Source of the DNA: an uncultured Collinsella sp.
Lineage (GTDB): Bacteria; Actinomycetota; Coriobacteriia; Coriobacteriales; Coriobacteriaceae
Assembly: GCA_900547805.1 (NCBI GenBank)
Contig: URIE01000029.1
Coordinates: forward strand, 1 to 17,975
Direction of reading: 5' to 3'
Length of the DNA: 17,975 bases
Position numbers and translations under genes: made by a program. Shown one piece after another: positions 1 through 7,648 of the stretch (position 1 is the stretch's first letter; each line of letters begins with the position of its first letter). Under the pieces are notes generated by a model, which ran no database searches, was not told the DNA's origin, and worked only from the letters and a program-made list of their open reading frames with translations.

Positions 1-25
1 GTTTATCGCGAGTTCCGCACGAACA

Positions 26-48
26 GGAGGCCACTTAATGTGGCCTCC
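26..48 (+). terminator. Stem-loop at left edge, possible terminator of an upstream gene
   Basis: A perfect 9-bp stem, GGAGGCCAC / GTGGCCTCC, closes a TTAAT loop. No T-run follows on either strand, so intrinsic termination is only a guess from the position before a new promoter and gene. A second, weaker pairing (CGTGAG 51-56 with CTCACG 93-98) follows it. Confidence 0.35.
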
Positions 49-115
49 GTCGTGAGCAGGACTGTAGAGCAGGAAACTTAACCCCCACACCCCTCACGCG
101 GCGGGCAAACTCGCC

Positions 116-144
116 TTGTGCTCTATCACGCTAAAGTGTATGAT
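116..144 (+). promoter_or_regulatory. Candidate promoter of the amino-acid ABC operon
   Basis: TTGTGC (116-121) and TATGAT (139-144) are separated by exactly 17 bp. They lie about 57 bp upstream of the ATG at 201. The -10 box matches consensus at five of six positions and the -35 box is partial. No other convincing promoter is visible between the left-edge hairpin and the gene. Confidence 0.45.
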
Positions 145-200
145 TCTGAACGTTACATGATTCACTTTACTTAACTAAAGTGCCATCAAGGGGGAATACC

Positions 201-1061
201 ATGAACACCGATATGTCTCGTCGTCAGTTTGTTGGTCTAGCCGGCTCGCTCGCCGCGGTGCTTGGCCTTGGTCTTGTCGGTTGCGGCGGTGGTGCTGGCA
301 AGGGCTCCGCTGCTGGCTCTGCCGCGGCCAAGGATGTGAAGGGCGCCGCGGAGTCCAAGAAGCTCGTGGTGGGCTTTGATAAGTCCTATCCTCCGTACGG
401 CTTTGTGGGCGACGATGGCGAGTACACCGGCTTTGATCTCGATCTGGCCAAGGCCGTTGCCGATAAGCAGGGCTGGGATGTCGATTACGAGGCCATCGAT
501 TGGGATGCCAAGGACACGCTGCTCAACTCCGGCGCCATCAACTGCATCTGGAACGGCTTTACCATGGAGGGTCGCGAGGACGACTACACGTTCTCCGAGC
601 CGTACATGCTCAATGAGCAGGTGCTCGTGGTCAAGAAGGACGCGGGTATCAAGAGCTGGGAGGATCTTGCCGGCAAGACCGTGATTACCCAGACTGATTC
701 CGCTGCGCAGGATGTGCTCGAGGGCGACCAGAAGGATCTGGCCGCGACGTTTGCCACGCTCGATACCATCGGTGAGTACAACACGGCGTTTATGCAGCTC
801 GAGAGTGGTGCGGTCGATGCCGTTGCCTGTGACCTCTCGATCGCTCAGTATCAGCTGGCCGCCAAGCCCGATGCCTATACGCAGCTCGACAAGCCGCTGT
901 CCAGCGAGCACTACGCCGTCGGCTTTAAGAAGGGCGACACCAAGTCGGCCGATGCTGTAGCCGAGTCACTCAAGGCGCTCTACGAGGACGGCACGGTCAA
1001 GGACCTCTGCGATAAGTATTCAAGCTATGGTCTTTCCTTCGACAACTGGGTGCTCAAATAG
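201..1061 (+). CDS. Amino-acid ABC transporter substrate-binding lipoprotein (family 3)
   Basis: This is the extracellular solute-binding subunit of a polar amino-acid importer. I place the start at ATG 201, behind AAGGGGGA at 188-195, rather than the in-frame GTG at 180. The 286-residue product begins with a twin-arginine signal (SRRQFVG, residues 6-12), a hydrophobic stretch and a lipobox LVGC with Cys28, so it is probably a Tat-exported lipoprotein. The mature part has the family-3 pattern: YPPYGF, then GFDLDLAKAVA, then a segment ending FTMEGREDDYTFSEPYM. The C-terminal lobe carries the usual domain-2 features. The permease and ATPase genes follow directly, which fixes the role. The ligand (cystine, glutamine or another polar amino acid) cannot be read from sequence. 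A large inverted repeat starts at the stop codon. Confidence 0.93.
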   Translation: MNTDMSRRQFVGLAGSLAAVLGLGLVGCGGGAGKGSAAGSAAAKDVKGAAESKKLVVGFDKSYPPYGFVGDDGEYTGFDLDLAKAVADKQGWDVDYEAIDWDAKDTLLNSGAINCIWNGFTMEGREDDYTFSEPYMLNEQVLVVKKDAGIKSWEDLAGKTVITQTDSAAQDVLEGDQKDLAATFATLDTIGEYNTAFMQLESGAVDAVACDLSIAQYQLAAKPDAYTQLDKPLSSEHYAVGFKKGDTKSADAVAESLKALYEDGTVKDLCDKYSSYGLSFDNWVLK

Positions 1062-1165
1062 CGGCTTTCCCAGGCACCCGATTTTGCCGTTCAAACCGTC
1101 GCTTGCGTACATTTAGTACGCGGCGCTCCTCTTTCACGGCAAACTCGGGCACCTGGAAAACCCGC
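1061..1165. repeat. Large imperfect inverted repeat between binding-protein and permease genes
   Basis: The arms are 1061-1091 and 1135-1165; 25-26 of 31 positions can pair. A nested perfect hairpin, GCGTAC-ATTTA-GTACGC (1105-1121), lies at the centre. The element starts on the last base of the binding-protein stop codon and ends 46 bp before the permease start. There is no T-run after it. Its position is like the intercistronic hairpins that protect upstream message in binding-protein operons such as malE-malF in E. coli. It could also be a REP-like mobile element. Either role is inference. Confidence 0.75.
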
Positions 1166-1211
1166 TTTAGCATTGGGTTCGCTGTTCTGTTGCTGTGAAA
1201 GAGAGCTTGGG

Positions 1212-1865
1212 TTGTCTATTCAGGTCATGATGCAGATGCTTGGCCAGGGATTCTTGGTCAGTTTGCAGCTGTTTGTGCTGACGTTGCTCGGATCGATTCC
1301 GCTGGGAATCCCCGTGGCGTTTATGCGCATGAGCAAGGTCGCGCCGCTGCGTTGGATTGCGCGCATCTATATTTCGGTGGTGCGCGGCACGCCGCTTATG
1401 CTGCAGATGTTTGCGATCTACTTTGCCCCGTACTACGTGTTTGGCATCTCGCTCACGCCCGATTCCAAATGGACGGCGTGCGTCGTGGCATTCATCATCA
1501 ACTACGCCGGCTACTTTGCCGAGATCTATCGCTCGGGCCTGCAGTCCATTCCGCGTGGTCAATATGAGGCCGCCGAGGTGCTGGGCTACTCGCGTCTGCA
1601 GACGTTTCTGTATATCGTGATGCCGCAGGTCGCCAAGCGCATTTTGCCGGCGATGGGCAACGAGATCATCACACTGGTCAAGGACACGTCGCTGGCGTTT
1701 GCCATCGGCGTGGGTGAGATGTTCTCGACCGCCAAGGCGCTGGTCGCCTCGCAGGTGAGCATGGTGCCGTTTGCGATCGCGGCGCTGATTTACTGGGTCT
1801 TTAACTTTGTGGTCGAGATGCTGCTGGGCGCCGCCGAAAAGAAGCTGGACTATTATCATGACTAA
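1212..1865 (+). CDS. Amino-acid ABC transporter permease (HisM/GlnP type)
   Basis: This is the membrane channel subunit partnered with the binding protein upstream and the ATPase downstream. I prefer the TTG at 1212, six bases after AAAGAGAG (1198-1205); a farther TTG at 1173 would add a cysteine-rich stretch unlike the family. ATG 1227 is the other option. From 1212 the product has 217 residues, normal for the family. It contains several hydrophobic helices, the RGTPLMLQMF segment typical of polar amino-acid permeases, and the cytoplasmic coupling loop (YEAAEVLG around residues 118-125, then SRLQTFLYIVMPQ) that docks on the ATPase. The end overlaps the ATPase start by 8 bp, which suggests translational coupling. 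Confidence 0.92.
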   Translation: MSIQVMMQMLGQGFLVSLQLFVLTLLGSIPLGIPVAFMRMSKVAPLRWIARIYISVVRGTPLMLQMFAIYFAPYYVFGISLTPDSKWTACVVAFIINYAGYFAEIYRSGLQSIPRGQYEAAEVLGYSRLQTFLYIVMPQVAKRILPAMGNEIITLVKDTSLAFAIGVGEMFSTAKALVASQVSMVPFAIAALIYWVFNFVVEMLLGAAEKKLDYYHD

Positions 1866-2622
1866 CTCAGTGATGAAAATCGAAAGCGCGCGTAAGGCGT
1901 TTGGCGGCAATGAGGTGCTCAAGGATATCTCACTCGAAGTCAAGCGCGGTGAGGTCGTGGCGATTATCGGACCTTCGGGCGGCGGTAAGTCTACGCTGCT
2001 GCGGTGTGCCACGCTGCTCGAGACACTCGACGGAGGCTCTCTCTCGTTTGGCGACCTTGTCGTTGCGACGGACGCGGGGCCGGGTGCGGTCTATGCGAAA
2101 GGCGACGTGCCCAAACAGGCGCGCTCGCGGTTTGGTCTGGTGTTCCAGAACTACAATCTGTTCCCGCACTATACGGTGATGAAAAACATCATCGACGCGC
2201 CGATCCGCGTGCTTAAGCGCCCGCGCGAGCAGGCGGAGGCGCGTGCGCGTGAGTTGATCGCGCAGATGGGGCTTACGGGCAACGAGAACAAGGTGCCGTG
2301 TGAGCTTTCGGGCGGTCAGCAGCAGCGCGTGAGTATTGCCCGCGCCCTGGCGCTCGATCCGGAAATCTTATTCTTTGACGAGCCGACCTCGGCACTCGAT
2401 CCCGAGCTGACGGCCGAGGTGCTGCGTGTCATTAAGGACCTGGCGGCGCAGAATATGACGATGGTAATCGTGACCCACGCGATGCAATTTGCGCGCGATG
2501 TTGCCGACCACGTGGTCTTTATGGATGGCGGTTGCATTGTCGAGGAGGGATCTGCCGAGCAGGTTATCGACCATCCGCGCGAGCAGCGCACGCGTGAGTT
2601 CTTGAGCCGTATCGAGGGATAG
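1858..2622 (+). CDS. Amino-acid ABC transporter ATP-binding protein (GlnQ/HisP type)
   Basis: This is the cytoplasmic ATPase that powers the importer. The start ATG 1858 lies inside the permease 3' end, so a ribosome finishing the permease can restart here; an ATG at 1873 is a possible alternative. The 254-residue product has Walker A GPSGGGKST (38-46), a Q-loop in VFQNYNLFPH, the signature LSGGQQQR, Walker B ILFFDEPTSALDPE and the switch histidine in IVTHAM. These match the polar amino-acid subfamily closely. It has a normal single-domain length, with no regulatory extension. It is the last gene of the three-gene operon and is followed by a strong terminator. Confidence 0.95.
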   Translation: MTNSVMKIESARKAFGGNEVLKDISLEVKRGEVVAIIGPSGGGKSTLLRCATLLETLDGGSLSFGDLVVATDAGPGAVYAKGDVPKQARSRFGLVFQNYNLFPHYTVMKNIIDAPIRVLKRPREQAEARARELIAQMGLTGNENKVPCELSGGQQQRVSIARALALDPEILFFDEPTSALDPELTAEVLRVIKDLAAQNMTMVIVTHAMQFARDVADHVVFMDGGCIVEEGSAEQVIDHPREQRTREFLSRIEG

Positions 2623-2655
2623 GCTCAGGTATTTACTCAACTATTAATTGAGGCG

Positions 2656-2692
2656 AAGCCGCCACAGGTCTTACGGTCTGTGGCGGCTTTTT
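2656..2692 (+). terminator. Intrinsic terminator of the amino-acid ABC operon
   Basis: A perfect 12-bp stem (2656-2667 with 2678-2689) has a 10-base loop and ends in a T-run (2688-2692). It lies 33 bp after the ATPase stop codon. Confidence 0.9.
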
Positions 2693-2729
2693 GTTTACAT
2701 CGACGGGGTTCAATAATTGCCCCACAAGC

Positions 2730-2758
2730 TTGTCTCTTCCTCTCGCCGCCTGTATTCA
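2730..2758 (+). promoter_or_regulatory. Candidate promoter of the EF-G-like gene
   Basis: TTGTCT (2730-2735) and TATTCA (2753-2758) are 17 bp apart. The match is only partial, and it would give a leader of roughly 170 bases before ATG 2933. It is the best candidate I see in the 310-bp gap between 2622 and 2933. Confidence 0.3.
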
Positions 2759-2786
2759 TACGTGTGCCGAAAGGTATGCATGGACA

Positions 2787-2870
2787 GCCGTCCGTGAGGG
2801 TAGGGTGGTGGCATAGGACATTTGGAGGGTGAGTCGGCTCGGCTGCCGACCATGCTGCTCCCGGGACGGC
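2787..2870 (+). other. Candidate structured 5' leader of the EF-G-like gene
   Basis: GCCGTCC (2787-2793) can pair with GGACGGC (2864-2870), enclosing a perfect hairpin GTCGGC-TCGGCT-GCCGAC (2833-2850). I do not recognise a known riboswitch in it. In such a GC-rich region some pairing is expected by chance, so this is a lead rather than a call. Confidence 0.3.
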
Positions 2871-2932
2871 ACCGACCGCGAACTCTCCCCGTTGGCGTCG
2901 CGCATTGCGCGCGGCCCTGCAAGGAGGTCATC

Positions 2933-5008
2933 ATGGGTGCTCCCAAGACCGGTAACGTAAGGAACGTGGTGCTCGTAGGCCAAGGCGGGGTGGGCAAGAC
3001 TTCACTCGCCGAGGCCATGCTCCACCTTTCCGGCAAGACCGCCCGCCTGGGCGGCCACGACGGCACCAAGCCCACGCTCGACTATGACCCCGAAGAGGTC
3101 AAGCGTGCGTTTTCCATCTCGACGACCATTGCGCCGATCGACTGGAAGGGCGCTCGTATCAACGTGCTCGATGCCCCGTGTTACCCCGATTTTATCGGCG
3201 ACGCCTTTGCCGCGATGAGCGTCTGCGAGACGGCCCTGTTTGTGGTCGACGCCGAGGCCGGCCCGCAGCCTACGACGGTTAAGCTCTGGTATGCCGCCGA
3301 GGACCTGCGCTTGGCGCGTGCGGTGTTCGTAAACCGCCTGTCGCGCTCCGAGGCCAGCTTTGCGACCACGATGGACCTGCTGCAGGAGCGCTTTGGCACG
3401 CGCCTGGGCGCCGTGACCCTTCCCTGGGGCGAGGGCGAGGACTTTGACGGCATCATCGACCTGGTGCGCATGAAGGCGCGCCATTGCAACGGCACCGAAG
3501 CCGTTGAGTCGGAGATTCCCGAGGAGTATCGTGCCCAGGCCGAGGAAGCCCATGACCATCTGTGCGAGCTGGTGGCCGAGGCTGACGATGAGCTGATGAT
3601 GAAGTACCTGGAAGGCGAGGAGACGCTGACGCAGGAGGAGCTTGAAGGCCTGCTGTCGAAGGCGATCGCCGAGCGCATCTTTGTGCCGGTCTTTGCGGGC
3701 GATTGCATTAAGGAGCAGGGCGTCAACTCGCTGATGGACGACATCGCCACATACTTCCCGGCGCCGACGGACTACGGTGAGATGCCACTCATCGACGGTG
3801 ATTCGCTCAAGATCTCGAGTGACGATGACCGCCCGGTGGCGTTTGTGTTTAAGACGCTGGCCGATCCGCAGCAGGGTCGCATCAGCTTTATCAAGGTGCT
3901 GACGGGCACGCTTGAGCCGGGCCTTGAGCTGATCAATGCGCGCACACGCAAGGGTGAGCGTCTGGCTCACCTGTATGTGATGTGCGGCCGTGACATGACC
4001 GAGGTCGGCCACGCCTATGCCGGCGACATCATCGTGGCGCCCAAGCTGGCGGCAGAGACGGGTGACACGCTCTCGATTACCGGCAAGGTCGAGGCTGCGG
4101 CGTTTAAGTTCCCCAACTCGCAGTACCGCATTGCTATCGAGGCCGAGAACCGCGGCGACGAAGAGAAGCTCTACACGTTTATCGAGAAGGCCTGCAAGGC
4201 CGATCCGACTATGAGCATCGACCGCGACGAGGAGACCGGCCAGACCATCATTTCGGCGGTGGGCGAGGCGCAGGTTTCGGTCCTGCTCAATCGTCTTGAG
4301 GATCGCACCAAGGTCGCGGCCAAGAGCGTGCCGATCCGCATTCCGTATCGCGAGACCATCCGCCGCACGGCGAGCGCCCAGGGTCGCCACAAGAAGCAGA
4401 CCGGCGGCGCCGGTCAGTACGGCGACTGCTGGCTGCGCGTGGAGCCGCTCATTGGGCCCGACGGCACGAGCGACGGCTATGAGTTCGTGGACGAGGTCGT
4501 GGGCGGCCGCATCCCGCGCTCGCTGATTCCCGCCGTGGACAAGGGCGTCCAGGAGACCATGAAGGACGGTATTATTGCCGGCTATCCGCTCACGGGCATT
4601 CGCGTGGCTGTGTACGACGGTTCGTATCACAGCGTCGACTCCAACGAGATGGCGTTCCGCGCGGCGGCTCGCATCGGTCTGCGCAAGGCATGCGCCGACG
4701 CCGACCCGGTGGTGCTGGAGCCCATCGAGGAAATCACGGTGACTATCCCCGAGAGCTACGCCGGCGCCGTGATGGGCGACATCTCGGCCTCGCGCGGTCG
4801 CGTGACGGGTATGGAGACCGATGAGCGCGGCGACACCGTAGTCATTGCCCAGGCGCCGCTCGCCGAGCTGACGGATTACTCGACGCGCCTGCGCTCTATC
4901 ACGCGCGGCACGGGCGACTTTACCATGAAGCCCGCAGGCTATGAGCAGGTGCCTTATGACGTTCAAGCCAAGCTGGTCGAGCGCTATGAGGAGGGCCGCG
5001 CCAAGTAA
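2933..5008 (+). CDS. EF-G-like translational GTPase (EF-G2/FusA2-like)
   Basis: This is a ribosome-type GTPase with full EF-G architecture, 691 residues from ATG 2933, which follows AAGGAGGT at 2921-2928. The G domain has a P-loop GQGGVGKTS (16-24). Domain IV carries TASAQGRHKKQTGGAGQYG and YHSVDSNEMAFRAA, and domain V has MGDISASRGRVTGME. It is not the housekeeping EF-G: the P-loop is not AHIDAGKTT, the switch II motif is DAPCY (80-84) in place of DTPGH, and the NKxD position reads NRLS (134-137). These features fit the poorly characterised EF-G-like group, whose cellular role is unclear; TetM-like ribosome protection is less likely. It is monocistronic, with a structured leader and its own terminator. 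Confidence 0.88.
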   Translation: MGAPKTGNVRNVVLVGQGGVGKTSLAEAMLHLSGKTARLGGHDGTKPTLDYDPEEVKRAFSISTTIAPIDWKGARINVLDAPCYPDFIGDAFAAMSVCETALFVVDAEAGPQPTTVKLWYAAEDLRLARAVFVNRLSRSEASFATTMDLLQERFGTRLGAVTLPWGEGEDFDGIIDLVRMKARHCNGTEAVESEIPEEYRAQAEEAHDHLCELVAEADDELMMKYLEGEETLTQEELEGLLSKAIAERIFVPVFAGDCIKEQGVNSLMDDIATYFPAPTDYGEMPLIDGDSLKISSDDDRPVAFVFKTLADPQQGRISFIKVLTGTLEPGLELINARTRKGERLAHLYVMCGRDMTEVGHAYAGDIIVAPKLAAETGDTLSITGKVEAAAFKFPNSQYRIAIEAENRGDEEKLYTFIEKACKADPTMSIDRDEETGQTIISAVGEAQVSVLLNRLEDRTKVAAKSVPIRIPYRETIRRTASAQGRHKKQTGGAGQYGDCWLRVEPLIGPDGTSDGYEFVDEVVGGRIPRSLIPAVDKGVQETMKDGIIAGYPLTGIRVAVYDGSYHSVDSNEMAFRAAARIGLRKACADADPVVLEPIEEITVTIPESYAGAVMGDISASRGRVTGMETDERGDTVVIAQAPLAELTDYSTRLRSITRGTGDFTMKPAGYEQVPYDVQAKLVERYEEGRAK

Positions 5009-5043
5009 CGTGTGGCGTTGCCTGCAATGTAGGTGCTGACGAA

Positions 5044-5077
5044 AAGGCCGTCCTGGGTAACCGGGACGGCCTTATTT
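5044..5077. terminator. Bidirectional terminator between EF-G-like gene and nuclease gene
   Basis: AAGGCCGTCC (5044-5053) pairs perfectly with GGACGGCCTT (5064-5073), with two more inner G-C pairs. TTATTT follows on the plus strand and a TTTT stretch follows on the minus strand. It serves the rightward EF-G-like gene ending at 5008 and plausibly the leftward nuclease gene ending at 5138. Confidence 0.85.
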
Positions 5078-5137
5078 GATCCCTGGGGGACGGAGGAAAA
5101 CGGATCATTTTTTGGGCTACGGGCAGCGCAGTCGGCA

Positions 5138-6103
5138 CTAGTCTCCGGATGCCTGGTTGCGGCCGGTGGCGTAGTCGATCTGCACATGCGGCTGCAGGTT
5201 GTAGCAGTACGCGTGGAAGCAGAGGGTCTTACCGTGGTCCTCGACCGATTGCGCCTCAAGGCGCACGCCACGACAGACGAGTTCCTCTTCGTTGTACATG
5301 GGCGTGACGCGGTAGAGCACATGGTTGCCCGTGTCGCGGATGTAGTCGAGGATCTGCTCTTCAAACGGCAGCATGCCCGTCTCGTTGAGATAGCGCGTGC
5401 CGGTGAGGAGATTCTTGCGATTGGCGTTCTCGCCGCAGAGCGACCAGGCGATAAGGTGGCAGCGGTTGTAGAGGCTCTGGCCTGGAATAAAGTCGTAGCG
5501 CTGCTGGTGCCAACCGGCAGGATGGATACGCGAGATATCGCCGCGCTTTCCCTGTCCGAGCGACTCGGGGCCTACGCAGGCGAGCGCCTTGCGAGTGCGG
5601 CCCAGGCTGTCGAGTTTGGAGAATTTTTTAAAGCAGCCCTCTTCGGTGGCACGCTCATACTCGTCGAGCGTGAATGACGGTGTACCTAGCGGGTGCGTGC
5701 TGTCGGCGCGCAGGGCAACGTAGGGGTTGCCGGCGTAGTCGGGAATGCTGCTGAGATAAACACCGCGGGCGCGGTTGAGGTCGGGGTTTTCGACCTCGTC
5801 GATGGGGGTGGCGGCACTGCCCGCGGAAACGTCGTCATCGGTGTCGGTCGCGGCGGAATCGGAGCCATCGCCGGAGTCCTCGGAGCTCGCCGTTCCCGAT
5901 TCGAGCCGAGCGACCAGGTCTGCCTCGTCGTCGGTGCGGCTGGGACTCTCGTTTTGCTTTTCGGCCAGAGCCGCCGCCTGCTCATCGCTTTGCGGCGACA
6001 ACAGCTTGGGCGCTCCGTCGATCGATCCCGTAAACAGCGCAAACCCCAGCACCACGGCGGTGCCGATGGAAAGTACTTGCTTGTAGGTGGACTTGCGCGA
6101 CAT
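5138..6103 (-). CDS. Exported or membrane-anchored DNA/RNA non-specific endonuclease
   Basis: This is a 321-residue nuclease of the NucA/EndA-like group (Endonuclease_NS_2 type). Residues 7-28 form a hydrophobic signal or anchor segment. A low-complexity Ser/Asp/Glu/Ala linker (about 36-106) follows, then the catalytic domain (about 110-316). The ββα-metal core reads YNRCHLIAW (212-220) with His216 as the expected general base, followed by NRKNLLTGTRYLN, where Asn231 is the likely metal-ligand position. NRCH in place of DRGH is common in this group as I know it. The domain ends FHAYCYNLQPHVQIDYATG. The start is ATG 6103 with GGAG just upstream. Secreted members degrade extracellular nucleic acid or take part in DNA uptake; no competence genes are visible here. 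It lies in tandem behind the LacI-type gene, 119 bp apart, probably as a separate unit. Confidence 0.85.
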   Translation of the reverse strand: MSRKSTYKQVLSIGTAVVLGFALFTGSIDGAPKLLSPQSDEQAAALAEKQNESPSRTDDEADLVARLESGTASSEDSGDGSDSAATDTDDDVSAGSAATPIDEVENPDLNRARGVYLSSIPDYAGNPYVALRADSTHPLGTPSFTLDEYERATEEGCFKKFSKLDSLGRTRKALACVGPESLGQGKRGDISRIHPAGWHQQRYDFIPGQSLYNRCHLIAWSLCGENANRKNLLTGTRYLNETGMLPFEEQILDYIRDTGNHVLYRVTPMYNEEELVCRGVRLEAQSVEDHGKTLCFHAYCYNLQPHVQIDYATGRNQASGD

Positions 6104-6222
6104 TGAGGCTCCTGGATGGACGGTTGGGAATCTACCAGTCTAGCAGGAGCCGCCGAAGGTCGTTCTATCGAACAAATACTCAAGATTTGGGATAGACGCT
6201 ACTGATTAATTTGTCCCGCGGT

Positions 6223-7233
6223 CTAGATCGAGGTGGAGTCGAGCCAGTTGAGCTTGCACTCGAGAATGCGCTGCTCGCCGGGTTCGCTGCTGCCGTCAAG
6301 TAGGGCGAGCAGCATCTCGGCTGCTTCGCGACCTTCCTGGTCGACGGGCTCGATGATGGTGGAGACGGTCGGTGTGGTGAGGTTGGTCCAGTCTTCGCAG
6401 TTGAGTCCCAAAAGGCCGATTTGCTGCGGAAGCAGATGGGCCATGGGCTGAAGTGCCTTGTAGACGCGGGGGAGCGCCCATTGGTTTTGGACAAAGATGA
6501 GCGTACGCTTGGCGGGATTGAACTTGAATTTAAAGTACTCGGTAAGCTCGTTGATTGACGGCTTGTTGTGGTCGATGGGAATCGCTTTGTAGAGCTGTCC
6601 GTTCGCTGCCAGTGCCTCGGCATACCCCTGAAAACGCTCCATGCGGGTGCGCATCTCGGTCATGTTGGCGGCAATGGAAAAGAAATCTTCGTAGCCGGCG
6701 TCGAGGAGTGCCTGTGTGGCGTTGTACACGCCGTCGTAAAGGTTGGTTTTGATCCAGCTGGTACCTGGGCTATAGATGGCCGCATCGAAAAAGACGACCG
6801 GCTTGCCGGCGCGTCTAATGCGGTCGTGCACGGCTTTGAAGTTTGCCGTGGGCTGGATGATAAAGCCATCGACGCCCAGCGAGAGCATCTTGTCGACGTA
6901 CATTAGCTCGGTCTCGGGGTTAAAGTTGCTCGTGCAAACGACCGTCTGGTAGCCCGCGGGGAGCATGACCTGCTCCATGCCATTGAGAACGAGACCCGCC
7001 CATTTGTTGGTGTTATCCAAAATGATGATGGCGATGACGTGGGTTTGTTTGCCGGTGAGCGTTTGCGCCTGGGCATTGGGAACGTATCCGAGTTCCTTAA
7101 TGACGCGCGCGATTTTGTTCTGCGTCTTTTCGCTAAGTTTTTCTCGTTTGTCGTTGAGGTAATACGAGACGCTTGCCGTCGAGGTTCCCGCCTCTCGAGC
7201 GACGTCTGCGATCGTAACGCGCTGTTTTGCCAC
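6223..7233 (-). CDS. LacI-family transcriptional regulator, divergent from the PTS operon
   Basis: This is a 336-residue DNA-binding sugar sensor. The start is GTG 7233 (minus strand), preceded by GGAAGGAGT at a good distance; an upstream ATG at 7269 lacks a site. Residues 6-27 are the LacI helix-turn-helix (VTIADVAREAGTSTASVSYYL), the hinge region follows at about 48-60, and residues from 65 form the periplasmic-binding-protein-like effector domain (HVIAIIILD, GVDGFIIQPT, KPVVFFD). It is transcribed away from the PTS/transaldolase/transketolase operon, which is the classic arrangement for a local repressor. I infer that it controls that operon and itself. Candidate operators lie in the shared 415-bp gap. 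The effector is presumably the transported sugar or its phosphate. Confidence 0.93.
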   Translation of the reverse strand: MAKQRVTIADVAREAGTSTASVSYYLNDKREKLSEKTQNKIARVIKELGYVPNAQAQTLTGKQTHVIAIIILDNTNKWAGLVLNGMEQVMLPAGYQTVVCTSNFNPETELMYVDKMLSLGVDGFIIQPTANFKAVHDRIRRAGKPVVFFDAAIYSPGTSWIKTNLYDGVYNATQALLDAGYEDFFSIAANMTEMRTRMERFQGYAEALAANGQLYKAIPIDHNKPSINELTEYFKFKFNPAKRTLIFVQNQWALPRVYKALQPMAHLLPQQIGLLGLNCEDWTNLTTPTVSTIIEPVDQEGREAAEMLLALLDGSSEPGEQRILECKLNWLDSTSI

Positions 7234-7373
7234 AGCGACTCCTTCCGACAGATGAGCATTTTCCAACATGATGACTTTGAGTCTTGGTGAGGGATACGCT
7301 TCGGTGAGCGACCCTTTCCTTTCATATGAGTATGCAACAAATGAGGTATACGGGTGGGGTCGAAATTTGTGAC

Positions 7374-7488
7374 CGGCATGCGCATCTGCCGTCTACCGAG
7401 AAAATCAAATACTTCTTGACTTTTGAAATCGAGGGTAAAATCGCAGGATTCATTTTTGGTTAAACGCATAACTAAATCGCATAACCAA
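7374..7488 (+). promoter_or_regulatory. Candidate promoter/operator region of the PTS operon and lacI-type gene
   Basis: The 415-bp gap 7234-7648 contains no credible gene. Three symmetric elements stand out: CGGCA-N8-TGCCG (7374-7391); TTTT-N4-TCGA-N4-AAAA (7421-7440), with the CG centre usual for LacI-family operators and directly abutting TTGACT (7416-7421); and TTGGTTA/TAACCAA (7456-7462, 7482-7488) enclosing a direct repeat CGCATAAC (7465-7472, 7478-7485). TAAAAT at 7436-7441 could be a -10 box but is only 14 bp from TTGACT. The operon transcript would therefore have a long leader of about 200 bases. Which element is the operator is not decidable by eye. Confidence 0.4.
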
Positions 7489-7648
7489 CGCTCTGACCTG
7501 CGCGTTTACCGAAATAAGCTGGCATTAAGAAAAACGAGCACCTATATTGGTCTTGTCGAAAAGACAGCAAGTCCAAACGGCAGGGGATGCTCCGGAGGCC
7601 TCCGCAAACGGTGTCTTGCGCACGCAACTCTATGAAAAGAGGGAAGCA

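Noticed and set aside
1..37. 3' end of an upstream gene (a frame ending at TAA 35-37)
   Set aside because: Too short to recognise, and two other frames are also possible.
1173..1211. Upstream TTG start for the permease
   Set aside because: It adds a cysteine-rich segment not typical of the family and lacks a ribosome site; TTG 1212 has AAAGAGAG at good spacing.
3002..4966. 654-codon open frame on the minus strand
   Set aside because: It is a shadow of the EF-G-like gene: Arg/His/Leu-rich, with no motif and no ribosome site.
6162..6173. GTTC-N4-GAAC upstream of the nuclease gene as an SOS box
   Set aside because: LexA boxes of this type have the opposite arm order (GAAC-N4-GTTC), so this short palindrome does not fit.
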